Source: DATGIQ01 sp035295665
GTDB taxonomy: Bacteria > Planctomycetota > Planctomycetia > Gemmatales > Gemmataceae
Direction of reading: 5' to 3'
DNA: 16,585 bases
Assembly (NCBI GenBank): GCA_035295665.1
Contig: DATGIQ010000553.1
Coordinates: 1 to 16,585 of the forward strand
Shown one piece after another: positions 1 through 6,459 of the stretch (position 1 is the first letter of the stretch; every line of letters begins with the position of its first letter). Both the position numbers and the translations under genes were made by a program. Below the pieces are notes generated by a model. It was not told the origin of the DNA and searched no databases. It worked only from the letters and a program-made list of their open reading frames with translations.

Positions 1-986
1 CTGTGCAGCATGTGCTGCTGCCGCTCGTAGATGTGAAACCGCCGGCGCAGAAGGCTGTGGTACAAGGCTCGCGTGGCCCGCTGCACCAGCGGAACGTCGC
101 TTTGGCCGGGCAGCACTACCTGAATGAGAACGCCGCGGCGGCGAGCTCGCGCCAACTCCCGCAGGACCGGACCGACCGGAAGGAAATAGGCCATCGACAG
201 GACGATCCGCTTTCGGGCCCGCCGGATCAATTGCGTGAAGATCCGTGCGGCGCGTGTGTGCCGCCGGCCCGGTCCACTGTCAAAAAACTGAAGGCTTTCC
301 TCACCGGCTGCCGGTAGCCCGAGCCGTTGTCCACGTGAAAGAGACGGAACCTTTGGTTTGCGTTTGAGATGCCGGGCACGGCGCCAGGAGCGGTCAAAAC
401 TCTCCGTCAGCTCCATTTGTTGCGGGCCGGTCAGACGGACATGAACATCGCGCCAACCGGCCGAGACCGGAAGCTGCTCGGTGGCTTCTGCCAAGGCCGG
501 ACTCCCCTGGGCGACGAGGTTCATGCCGCCGAAATAGGCTACCCGGTCGTCGATCACCAGAAGCTTCCGATGGTTCCGCCGATTGAGCACGCGGAGAAAC
601 GAAAAACGGTACAGCGCTTCCCAGATCGAGTGGAAGCAATGTACCTGGACGCCGGCTTCGACCATCGTGCGGAAAAAGCTCGACGACGTGGTTTGGCTGC
701 CGATGGCATCGTACAGGACGCGGACATCCACTCCATGACGAGCACGCTCCTGAAGAGCCTGGGCGACGGCACGGCCGGCCACATCATCCAGAAAGATGTA
801 GCTCTCCAACCAGACACGATTCCGGGCACACCGAATATCGCGGACCATCGCTGCGATCATCGGCATCGATTCGACGAAGATCGTCAACTCATGGCCCGCG
901 ACCGCCACACTCAAGGGCGCTGCTACCGTGCTTGGGAGTGCATTTTCTGGCTTCGCCACAGAAGCTGGCAGGGTCGGGCTCTCCAT
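1..986 (-). CDS. Phospholipase D / cardiolipin synthase-like protein (3' end cut by window edge)
   Basis: 328 residues are visible before the window ends. The first HKD catalytic motif reads HRKLLVID (H139, K141, D146) and is followed by a conserved GGMNL segment. The strand-helix context before it (WLESYIFLDD, residues about 62-71, then VRVLYDAIGS) is typical of PLD-type phosphatidyltransferases. The protein ends at the edge on MLH, whose His328 is in the right place to open the second HKD motif. Family knowledge: two HKD motifs form one active site that makes cardiolipin from phosphatidylglycerol or related lipids at the membrane. No N-terminal membrane helices are seen, so it resembles the short ClsB/YbhO-type enzymes more than ClsA. 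I chose ATG at 986 because it leaves a short leader; an in-frame GTG at 1007 is possible and neither has a clear ribosome site. It lies 50 bases downstream of the methyltransferase gene on the same strand, so co-transcription is likely. A PLD-family enzyme with another substrate cannot be excluded. Confidence 0.85.
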   Translation of the reverse strand, partial: MESPTLPASVAKPENALPSTVAAPLSVAVAGHELTIFVESMPMIAAMVRDIRCARNRVWLESYIFLDDVAGRAVAQALQERARHGVDVRVLYDAIGSQTTSSSFFRTMVEAGVQVHCFHSIWEALYRFSFLRVLNRRNHRKLLVIDDRVAYFGGMNLVAQGSPALAEATEQLPVSAGWRDVHVRLTGPQQMELTESFDRSWRRARHLKRKPKVPSLSRGQRLGLPAAGEESLQFFDSGPGRRHTRAARIFTQLIRRARKRIVLSMAYFLPVGPVLRELARARRRGVLIQVVLPGQSDVPLVQRATRALYHSLLRRRFHIYERQQHMLH

Positions 987-1036
987 ACTGAAATCATACG
1001 CTGTCACCTGCCACGGCGTCTCGGGTGAATCGAGCC

Positions 1037-1885
1037 TTACTTGTCTGGACTACTCTCACCAATCTTCCAAAGGTGCAACCGGTACCTTTCGCCGTCCCGA
1101 TCCGTGACCGTAATGGTCTTGAGCGGTTTCCAATCGCCCATTGTGAACCGGTGAGAAACCACCCGTGCGCCGGGTTTGAGCGTCTTTTGAAGGATCGGCC
1201 GTAACCGCAAATTCAAATCGTCACTCATGTAGAGCATGACGACGGTCGCGGTCGAGAGGTCCTTGATCTCCAGCACATCCCCCTGCCGGAATTCCACCCG
1301 GTCCTCTACCTTGTGCTCCTGAGCGTTGGCCTTGGATTCGCGGATGCGCTGTGGATCGAGATCCACGCCAACACCGCGTTTGGCCCCGAATTTCTCGACC
1401 GCGGTGACGACAATCCGGCCATCGCCGCAACCTAGATCGTAAACGACGTCATCCTTGCCAACCTCAGCCAACTTCAGCATCTCCTGCACGATCTCCGCCG
1501 GCGTGGGCACGAAACGGATGACGATCTTGTCGGGGTGTTTGTCATCAGCCTGGCGCAAATCGGCTTCGATTTCTTGGCCCGCCTTCACCGAAACCTTGCG
1601 CGCCCGAGTAATCGTCGTGTAATTGTTGGGTTGCCAGACCGCTTTGATGGTGTAGGTGTAGTCTCGGCCGGGCTCGAGCGGTGGAGAGACAAAGGTTCGG
1701 TCCGCCCCCGTCTGCCGCGTCGGCAGCTCATCGACCGTTACCTGGGCGTTGGCATAAGGCAGGTGCACGCGGATGGTGGCCGACCGCGGAGAAGGTGCTT
1801 GCTCCGTGCGTGCCGTTTGATTCACCCAGCCGAAGGCAACAAACAGCACCAAGCCGGCCGTTCGCAAAACTCTCCGAGACATCAT
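1037..1885 (-). CDS. Exported TIGR03000-domain / class I SAM methyltransferase fusion
   Basis: 282 residues. Residues 1-28 look like a signal peptide: an Arg-rich start and a hydrophobic core GLVLFVAFGW. Residues about 35-110 match the planctomycete TIGR03000 domain, with the hallmark FVSPPLEPGRDYTYTIKA. Residues about 125-275 form a Rossmann methyltransferase: motif I VVYDLGCGDGR (147-157), an acidic end of strand 2 (GVDLD, 173-177) and GDV at 202-204. Family knowledge: such proteins transfer a methyl group from S-adenosylmethionine; the substrate is unknown. The catalytic part resembles the DOT1/L11-methyltransferase-like group, but I cannot name a target. The start has two adjacent ATGs preceded by AGGGG at 7-base spacing. 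It probably shares a transcript with the PLD-like gene downstream. An exported methyltransferase is odd because SAM is cytoplasmic; the hydrophobic start could instead act as a membrane anchor with another topology. Confidence 0.85.
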   Translation of the reverse strand: MMSRRVLRTAGLVLFVAFGWVNQTARTEQAPSPRSATIRVHLPYANAQVTVDELPTRQTGADRTFVSPPLEPGRDYTYTIKAVWQPNNYTTITRARKVSVKAGQEIEADLRQADDKHPDKIVIRFVPTPAEIVQEMLKLAEVGKDDVVYDLGCGDGRIVVTAVEKFGAKRGVGVDLDPQRIRESKANAQEHKVEDRVEFRQGDVLEIKDLSTATVVMLYMSDDLNLRLRPILQKTLKPGARVVSHRFTMGDWKPLKTITVTDRDGERYRLHLWKIGESSPDK

Positions 1886-2204
1886 GACTTTTCCCCTGAC
1901 AGGCCCATAAGTTCAGCGGGACACCGAGACCCCCCGCCTGCGCAATCCCCGACACCTACTGATTTATCCAAATGCACGAGCCGAGCAATGAGTAAGCGGA
2001 CGGAACTGTGCTACGCAGTTGGCTCACTTGGTCCTCTCTCCCGCAAAGGTAGAGGTCGAAGAACCGACCGAACGAATTGCCCGCGCAGCGATTTGCCCAG
2101 GGACGACCGACCATTTCGAGAGGGATTCCGCGCTATGTCGAAGCTGTCAACGGCATGTAAGTTGCCCCCATGTATCCGGGTCGAATACATGAAAGGGGTT
2201 CGTC
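1886..2204. other. Divergent intergenic region
   Basis: 319 bases between the minus-strand methyltransferase gene and the plus-strand dehydrogenase gene, so it must hold promoters for both directions. I see no convincing coding frame. The only clear structures are a weak AACTG/CAGTT inverted repeat (2004-2008 and 2016-2020) and the hairpin next to the dehydrogenase start, listed separately. I could not identify a confident sigma-70 type promoter. Confidence 0.5.
2165..2198 (+). promoter_or_regulatory. Hairpin overlapping the dehydrogenase ribosome binding site
   Basis: CATGTAT (2169-2175) and ATACATG (2185-2191) are perfect 7-base inverted arms around a 9-base loop. Outside them CCCC (2165-2168) can pair with GGGG (2195-2198) across a three-A bulge. 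GGGG is the core of the AAAGGGG Shine-Dalgarno sequence six bases before the ATG at 2205, so an 11-bp hairpin could hide the ribosome site in the mRNA. At DNA level the 7-base arms could equally be an operator. The pairing is seen in the sequence; the function is inferred. Confidence 0.4.
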
Positions 2205-3257
2205 ATGGCGGGAAAAAATCTCGCGCTGACCTTGGGGGCGGCCAGCCTGGGAGCGTGGTTGGCCATCCGGGCGTTGCGTTCTCGGGCCGTTTATGAGCTT
2301 CGGGGAAAAGTCGCGCTCATTACTGGCGGAGCCCGCGGCCTGGGCTTGGTGTTGGCTCGACAAATGGCCCGCGAAGGCGCACGCTTGGCCATTTGCGCCC
2401 GCGATTCGGATGAGCTCGACAGGGCCCGCCATGATCTGGTGGATCGAGGCGCAACGGTTGTCGCGGTGCCCTGTGATTTAAGGGACCGAGCCCAAGTCCA
2501 GTCCATGATCGAGACCATCCGGCGTGAGCTGGGCCCGGTGGACGTGCTGGTGAACAACGCCGGCATCATTAGCGTCGGCCCCGTGGAGACCATGAAGCTG
2601 GAAGACTTTGAGGAAGCCATGCGGAGCAACTTCTGGTCTGCTGTCTACACGATTCTCGAAGTATTGCCGGAGATGCGCCGCCGTCATTCAGGGCGCATTG
2701 TCAACATCACCTCCATCGGTGGCAAAGTCAGTGTTCCCCATCTGCTCCCCTATGGGGCCAGCAAGTTCGCACTGGTCGGCCTGTCGGAGGGGCTGCGGGC
2801 TGAGTTGGCTTCGGAGAGCGTGATGGTCACGACCGTCTGTCCAGGCCTCATGCGCACCGGCAGCCCACGCAATGCACTCTTCAAAGGGCAACATCGGGCA
2901 GAGTTTGCCTGGTTCAGTATTGGCGATTCCCTGCCGGTGGCTTCCATGAGTGCGGAACGGGCTGCGCGCCAAATCGTCGAGGCCTGCAAGAAGGGTACTG
3001 CGGAGGTAGTGCTTTCCTTGCCCGCGAAGTGTGCCGTCGCGTTTCATGGGCTTTTCCCGGGATTAACCGCGGATCTGCTGGGGCTGGTTAATCGTGGTCT
3101 GCCCGGTCCGGGTGGGATCGGACAGAAGCAAGCCCTGGGCAAGGAGAGCCAGTCCTTTTGGGCACCGTCCTGGTTGACCATTCTGACCGAGCGAGCTGCC
3201 CGACGAAACAATGAAATCTCAAACTGTCGACCGCAACCGCTGGCCCAGTCATCGTAA
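2205..3257 (+). CDS. Short-chain dehydrogenase/reductase (SDR), N-terminally membrane-anchored
   Basis: 350 residues. A hydrophobic N-terminal stretch (about 5-24) suggests a membrane anchor ahead of a classical SDR domain (about 33-265). The NAD(P)-binding motif TGGARGLG is at 40-47, NNAG at 117-120, and the catalytic set is Ser170, Tyr183 and Lys187 (YGASK) with the expected 13-residue Ser-Tyr spacing. Arg44 after the glycine motif and Arg66 after strand 2 favour NADP(H), which is inference. The tail of roughly 80 residues beyond the core has no recognised domain. Family knowledge: SDRs oxidise or reduce alcohol and keto groups of many small molecules, so the substrate cannot be read from sequence. 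The start is supported by AAAGGGG six bases upstream. A strong terminator follows, so this is probably a single-gene transcript. Confidence 0.9.
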   Translation: MAGKNLALTLGAASLGAWLAIRALRSRAVYELRGKVALITGGARGLGLVLARQMAREGARLAICARDSDELDRARHDLVDRGATVVAVPCDLRDRAQVQSMIETIRRELGPVDVLVNNAGIISVGPVETMKLEDFEEAMRSNFWSAVYTILEVLPEMRRRHSGRIVNITSIGGKVSVPHLLPYGASKFALVGLSEGLRAELASESVMVTTVCPGLMRTGSPRNALFKGQHRAEFAWFSIGDSLPVASMSAERAARQIVEACKKGTAEVVLSLPAKCAVAFHGLFPGLTADLLGLVNRGLPGPGGIGQKQALGKESQSFWAPSWLTILTERAARRNNEISNCRPQPLAQSS

Positions 3258-3268
3258 GAATCACGAAC

Positions 3269-3313
3269 ACAGGTGTCTGGAACTTTGATTCGAGAGTTCC
3301 AGATACCTGTTTT
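3269..3313 (+). terminator. Rho-independent terminator after the SDR gene
   Basis: ACAGGTGTCTGGAACT (3269-3284) pairs with AGTTCCAGATACCTGT (3295-3310), giving a 16-bp stem with one G-U pair and a 10-base loop, followed by TTT. It begins 12 bases after the SDR stop codon and before the next gene's ribosome site. Confidence 0.85.
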
Positions 3314-3364
3314 AGGGTTGCTAAATCGGGGCGTTCACAGGTAACCATCCGGAGGAATGCAATT

Positions 3365-4102
3365 ATGTCGACCATAGCAACGAGAGGTGGCAACAGGATC
3401 CGTTGGGAGCACTTCGAGACGGACTGGCCTCGGAAAGATACCAATGTCGGGAATGTCGAGCGCTGGTTATCTCTCGTAGGAGGTGGAATACTCGCTCTCT
3501 GGGGTCTGCAACGCGGTACCCTGGGGGGCATGGCTGCTGCCGTTGCCGGGGGGAGTCTCGCTTATCGCGGGCTGTCGGGTCACTGTCCGCTCTATTCCAG
3601 CCTTGGCATGAGCAGCGCTCGGCGGGGGCCAGCGACAACGATTCCGGCCGGCCAAGGCGTCAAAGCCGAGGAAACCACGATGATTCAGCGCCGCCCGGAG
3701 GAACTGTATCGATACTGGCGCAACCTGGAGAATCTTCCCCGGTTCATGCACCATGTGGAATCCGTCCAGGTACAAGGGGACCGCTCGCACTGGGTGGTCA
3801 AGGGACCCTTTGGAACGCGGGTCGAGTGGGATGCCGAGATTTACAACGAGAATCCAAATGAAATGATTGCTTGGCGCTCGCTACCGGGCGCTACGGTGGA
3901 CAGTGCTGGTTCGGTGCACTTTACGCCGGCAGCGGGGAATCGGGGCACCGATGTGCGTGTCGTGCTGAAATATAATCCTCCGGCTGGGAGACTCGGCATC
4001 CGGTTGGCTGGGCTATTGGGTCAAGATCCCGAACGGCAAATTCGCGAAGACCTCCAGCGCTTCAAGCAGCTCATGGAAACGGGCGAAGCCGCTACAACCT
4101 AG
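3365..4102 (+). CDS. DUF2892 (YgaP-like) membrane domain fused to an SRPBCC/cyclase-dehydrase domain
   Basis: 245 residues. Residues about 30-85 form a DUF2892-like region: an NVGNVERW entry, two short hydrophobic helices (about 35-48 and 52-68) and the family's G-x-CP-x-Y-x-x-LG signature (72-81, Cys74). Residues about 102-240 look like an SRPBCC/polyketide-cyclase domain: the EETTMIQRRPEELYRYWRN opening, then LPRFM, a WVVKGPFG strand and the final long helix FKQLMETG. Family knowledge: SRPBCC domains form a helix-grip cavity for hydrophobic ligands, and DUF2892 proteins are small inner-membrane proteins, so a membrane-tethered lipid- or ligand-binding role is plausible but unproven. GGAGG at 3351-3355, nine bases before the ATG, supports the start. 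The neighbours (SDR, DUF3309, lipoprotein, cardiolipin-synthase-like) suggest an envelope or stress setting. Confidence 0.8.
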   Translation: MSTIATRGGNRIRWEHFETDWPRKDTNVGNVERWLSLVGGGILALWGLQRGTLGGMAAAVAGGSLAYRGLSGHCPLYSSLGMSSARRGPATTIPAGQGVKAEETTMIQRRPEELYRYWRNLENLPRFMHHVESVQVQGDRSHWVVKGPFGTRVEWDAEIYNENPNEMIAWRSLPGATVDSAGSVHFTPAAGNRGTDVRVVLKYNPPAGRLGIRLAGLLGQDPERQIREDLQRFKQLMETGEAATT

Positions 4103-4151
4103 AGACCTGAGGAACACGATAGCCCGGTCCCGATCCGTGCTTGATGGTTTC

Positions 4152-4183
4152 GCTCTGCGCCCTCTGTGCGGAGGACGCAGAGC
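4152..4183 (+). terminator. GC-rich hairpin between the SRPBCC and DUF3309 genes
   Basis: GCTCTGCG (4152-4159) pairs with CGCAGAGC (4176-4183). After one C/A mismatch, CCTC (4161-4164) pairs with GAGG (4171-4174) around a six-base loop. No T-run follows, so it may be an attenuator, a processing site or an imperfect terminator rather than a classical one. Confidence 0.45.
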
Positions 4184-4271
4184 CAGCAAACGAGAGAGGC
4201 AATGGCACAACAATTGCGACATTTCCGAGCAAAGATTGACCCTTTCCCTTAAACGCAAAGGAGAGAATAAA

Positions 4272-4460
4272 ATGGGTCTAATTTTGCTCATCATCCTGAT
4301 CATTCTGCTATTGGGTGCTCTCCCGGCCTGGCCCCACAGTCGGAATTGGGGTTACGCACCCGGGAGTGGTTTGGGTTTCCTCTTGTTGATCGTCTTGTTG
4401 CTCCTGCTATTTGGCGTACTTCCTTGGGGCTGGTATCCAAGCACGGTCCCCCCTCCATAG
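4272..4460 (+). CDS. DUF3309 family small membrane protein
   Basis: 62 residues, matching the usual 50-60 residue length of DUF3309 proteins. Two hydrophobic helices (about 2-16 and 34-55) flank the family-like segment ALPAWPHSRNWGYAPGSGLG, and the protein ends in a Pro-rich tail. I chose the ATG at 4272 because AAAGGAGAG lies just upstream and the DUF3309 homology begins there; a longer open frame from 4137 runs through the preceding hairpin region and its extra 45 residues do not look like protein of this family. Function is unknown; it is a small integral membrane protein. It stands between two hairpins and could be expressed on its own. Confidence 0.85.
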   Translation: MGLILLIILIILLLGALPAWPHSRNWGYAPGSGLGFLLLIVLLLLLFGVLPWGWYPSTVPPP

Positions 4461-4490
4461 AATCCGCCTCTCCTGTCCTGGCATGCATTC

Positions 4491-4540
4491 CATCAGCCAA
4501 GAGTTAGGGCTCCTCTGTAAGCCATCCTTCTTGGCTGATG
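4491..4540 (+). terminator. Long-stem hairpin after the DUF3309 gene
   Basis: CATCAGCCAAGA (4491-4502) and TCTTGGCTGATG (4529-4540) are perfect 12-base inverted arms. Inside the 26-base loop GGCT (4508-4511) can pair with AGCC (4520-4523). The hairpin starts 30 bases after the DUF3309 stop. The following bases (TCGTTTCG) are only mildly T-rich, so termination is likely but not certain. Confidence 0.6.
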
Positions 4541-4848
4541 TCGTTTCGCCGCCCTGGACGACTCAACCATATCGTTCGAGGAAGCGCGTCGATCGTGGCA
4601 CGGGCCGTGAATCGCGCTTCCCAGGATGGCGAAAACTGCTTCCGTATTTTTCGGCTCGACCATACGGCCGAGCTTATTTCCACCATTACTCTCACTTATA
4701 CCGTTAACTTGGCATCTGGTTTGCTTATGGATTCCTCTACAGGAGGACGCCCTCGATGCCACCATGCAGACTCCCAAGACCGAACGGCATCGACGGAGTT
4801 GCGCGCTCCCTGGACATGTTCTTACTCTTTTTTGCGAGGAGATGATCG
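4541..4848. other. Non-coding gap before the lipoprotein gene
   Basis: About 308 bases. Open frames crossing it have no recognisable domain and unnatural composition, so I do not call a gene. A CCGTAT/ATACGG inverted repeat near 4645-4670 is short and may be chance. GAGGAG at 4837-4842 is the ribosome site of the lipoprotein gene. The lipoprotein promoter should lie here but I cannot place it. Confidence 0.4.
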
Positions 4849-5319
4849 ATGAAGAAACTGCTCGCGGTATTCCTGTGCACTGCCGTGGCCCTGGCATTCG
4901 GCTGCGGTGAACAACATAAGAGTCCGCCCGGAGGGCCGGGAGCCACCGGTACCCAAGGCAAGGGCACGACAGGAACGACGACGGGAACGGCGGACAAGGA
5001 TCACACGTTCACGATCAAGGCGCCTTCCGGAACGACCGACATCAAACAGGGCCAGGCGAAGGAAATCTCCGTCAGTATTGACCGTGGCAAGGACTTCAAA
5101 CAGAACATCAAGCTGAGCCTGACGTCGGAGGCCAAGGGCGTGACCGTACGGCCGGATACATCGGAGCTGAAGGCCAGCGATAATGCTGCCGCGCTCAAGT
5201 TCAATCTTGAGGCCGCCAAGGATGCAGCGATCGGCGAGCACAAGGTTACGGTGAAAGCGACCCCGGAGACCGGGCCCGCGACCGAAACGACCTTCAACGT
5301 GAAAGTAACTGGCCCGTAA
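4849..5319 (+). CDS. Small lipoprotein with an Ig-like domain
   Basis: 156 residues. MKKLLAVFLC begins a lipoprotein signal; Cys19 in LAFGC is the likely lipidated residue, although the lipobox is imperfect (Ala at -3, Phe at -2). Residues 20-50 are a Gly/Thr/Pro-rich flexible linker. Residues about 52-154 alternate short beta-strands and end in FNVKV, reading like a single Ig-like/NEW3-type beta-sandwich. No catalytic motif is visible. It would sit in the envelope, possibly as a structural or binding module. GAGGAG six bases before the ATG supports the start, and a strong terminator follows the stop. Exact family not recognised. Confidence 0.8.
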   Translation: MKKLLAVFLCTAVALAFGCGEQHKSPPGGPGATGTQGKGTTGTTTGTADKDHTFTIKAPSGTTDIKQGQAKEISVSIDRGKDFKQNIKLSLTSEAKGVTVRPDTSELKASDNAAALKFNLEAAKDAAIGEHKVTVKATPETGPATETTFNVKVTGP

Positions 5320-5368
5320 CGATCGAGCCAACAGCAAACCTTGTTCGGCTACGGATGCCCCTCTGAAG

Positions 5369-5412
5369 AACCAGGCTGGCCTTGCCTCTCCCGCAAGGTC
5401 AGCTTGGTTTTT
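5369..5412 (+). terminator. Rho-independent terminator after the lipoprotein gene
   Basis: A 17-base arm (5369-5385) pairs with 5393-5409 around the loop CTCTCCC, with two G-U pairs, then runs into TTTTT (5408-5412). It ends 16 bases before the stop of the converging IDH-like gene and may also stop that transcript, although a T-run exists only on the plus strand. Confidence 0.85.
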
Positions 5413-5427
5413 GATTGGCTGAAGGGC

Positions 5428-6429
5428 TCAGGCCAGGGCTGCGATGATATGGTCGGCCACTTCTGTCGTGGTTGCCCGGCCGCCGAGATCGGGAGTCCGC
5501 ACTTTACCTTCCGTTAACACCTGCTCAACCGCAGCCAAGATCCGCCGGGCCGGCTCTGTTTGCCCGATGGATTCGAGGAGGTCGATGGCCGGCAGTAGCA
5601 GGGGCAGAGGATTGGCCCGATTCGGGCCAATCGCTTCGCGAGTCCCGCCGTGAAAACATTCATAAACGCGCACTTTCTCGCCGATGTTGATGCCGGCTGT
5701 GGCACTGATGCCGCCGACGATCCCGGCACCCAAGTCGCTCACCAAATCGCCGTAAAGGTTCCCCATCACAAGGACGTCAAACTGCTGAGGCCGCAGCACC
5801 ATCTGCATGCAACAATTGTCCACGATAATTTCCCGCGTTTGCAACTCCGGAAACTCGCGCGCGATCGACCGAAACGTTTCCAGGAATAGGCCATCCGCCA
5901 ACTTGAGGATGTTGGCTTTGTGGACACAATGGACCATCTTCCGTCCCGCCCTCTGGGCCCACTGGAAGGCAAAGTGAAAGAAGCGCAAACACGCTGCCTC
6001 CGTGACCACCTTGATGCTCTGGACCACGCCGGGTACGATTTCGTGTTCGATGGCCGCGTAGAGGTCTTCGGTTAGCTCGCGGATCACCAGGAAATCGACA
6101 TCCTGAAATCGTGCTGCCAAGCCTCTCAGGTTTTTCAAGGGCCGCACCGAGGCGTAGAGGCCCAGTTCTCGGCGCAAGCGAACGTTGGGGTTGCCATGCG
6201 GGGGACCCGGCGGCGACAGGAGCTTCGTCTTGAGCGCCAGACCCGTACTGCGTACCGAGCCCAGCAGGGCTTCTGGAATGGCGGCGCCGCCCTGTTCCAG
6301 CGACGGCAAGCCTGCCAGGTGCTCGTCCCAGTCGATGTCCACTCCGGCGGCCCGGAGGATGCGCTGCACGGCCGGAACTTGATCAAACCCGGCCCCGCCC
6401 CCCTGGATTAAGGTGACCCGAAGGCCCAT
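5428..6429 (-). CDS. Divergent isocitrate/isopropylmalate dehydrogenase-family paralogue
   Basis: 333 residues from the ATG at 6429, chosen because GGGAG (6442-6438) lies eight bases upstream; a TTG at 6444 is less likely. The fold is clearly that of decarboxylating beta-hydroxyacid dehydrogenases. Tyr124 (TEDLY), Lys171 (HKANIL), Asp204, Asp228 and Asp232 (YGDLVSD), the usual catalytic and metal ligands, are present, as are the substrate arginines in NVRLRRELGLY and SVRP. By contrast, the N-terminal PGDGIGPE signature has become QGGGAGFD (residues 9-16), the KGPxxTP segment reads KTKLLSPPG, and the cofactor loop HGSAPDLAGK reads HGGTREAIGP (260-269). It starts 30 bases after the canonical paralogue's stop, so the two are probably co-translated. 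It may be a non-catalytic or regulatory subunit, or an enzyme with a changed cofactor or substrate. Confidence 0.85.
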   Translation of the reverse strand: MGLRVTLIQGGGAGFDQVPAVQRILRAAGVDIDWDEHLAGLPSLEQGGAAIPEALLGSVRSTGLALKTKLLSPPGPPHGNPNVRLRRELGLYASVRPLKNLRGLAARFQDVDFLVIRELTEDLYAAIEHEIVPGVVQSIKVVTEAACLRFFHFAFQWAQRAGRKMVHCVHKANILKLADGLFLETFRSIAREFPELQTREIIVDNCCMQMVLRPQQFDVLVMGNLYGDLVSDLGAGIVGGISATAGINIGEKVRVYECFHGGTREAIGPNRANPLPLLLPAIDLLESIGQTEPARRILAAVEQVLTEGKVRTPDLGGRATTTEVADHIIAALA

Positions 6430-6437
6430 ACGCCGCT

Positions 6438-6442
6438 CTCCC
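6438..6442 (-). promoter_or_regulatory. Ribosome binding site of the divergent IDH paralogue
   Basis: GGGAG eight bases before the ATG at 6429. It selects this ATG over the in-frame TTG at 6444 and gives an N-terminus that begins directly at the first beta strand. Confidence 0.7.
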
Positions 6443-6459
6443 AAGAAAACCCCGACCCG

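Noticed and set aside
369..1028. 219-residue plus-strand open frame at the left end
   Set aside because: It is antisense to the PLD-like gene, which has an HKD motif and family-like sequence; no domain on this strand.
4137..4271. 45-residue N-terminal extension of the DUF3309 gene
   Set aside because: It reads through a hairpin, lacks family similarity, and the internal ATG at 4272 has a good ribosome site.
4538..4852. 104-residue plus-strand open frame in the gap before the lipoprotein gene
   Set aside because: No ribosome site, no recognisable domain, and it begins inside a terminator-like hairpin.
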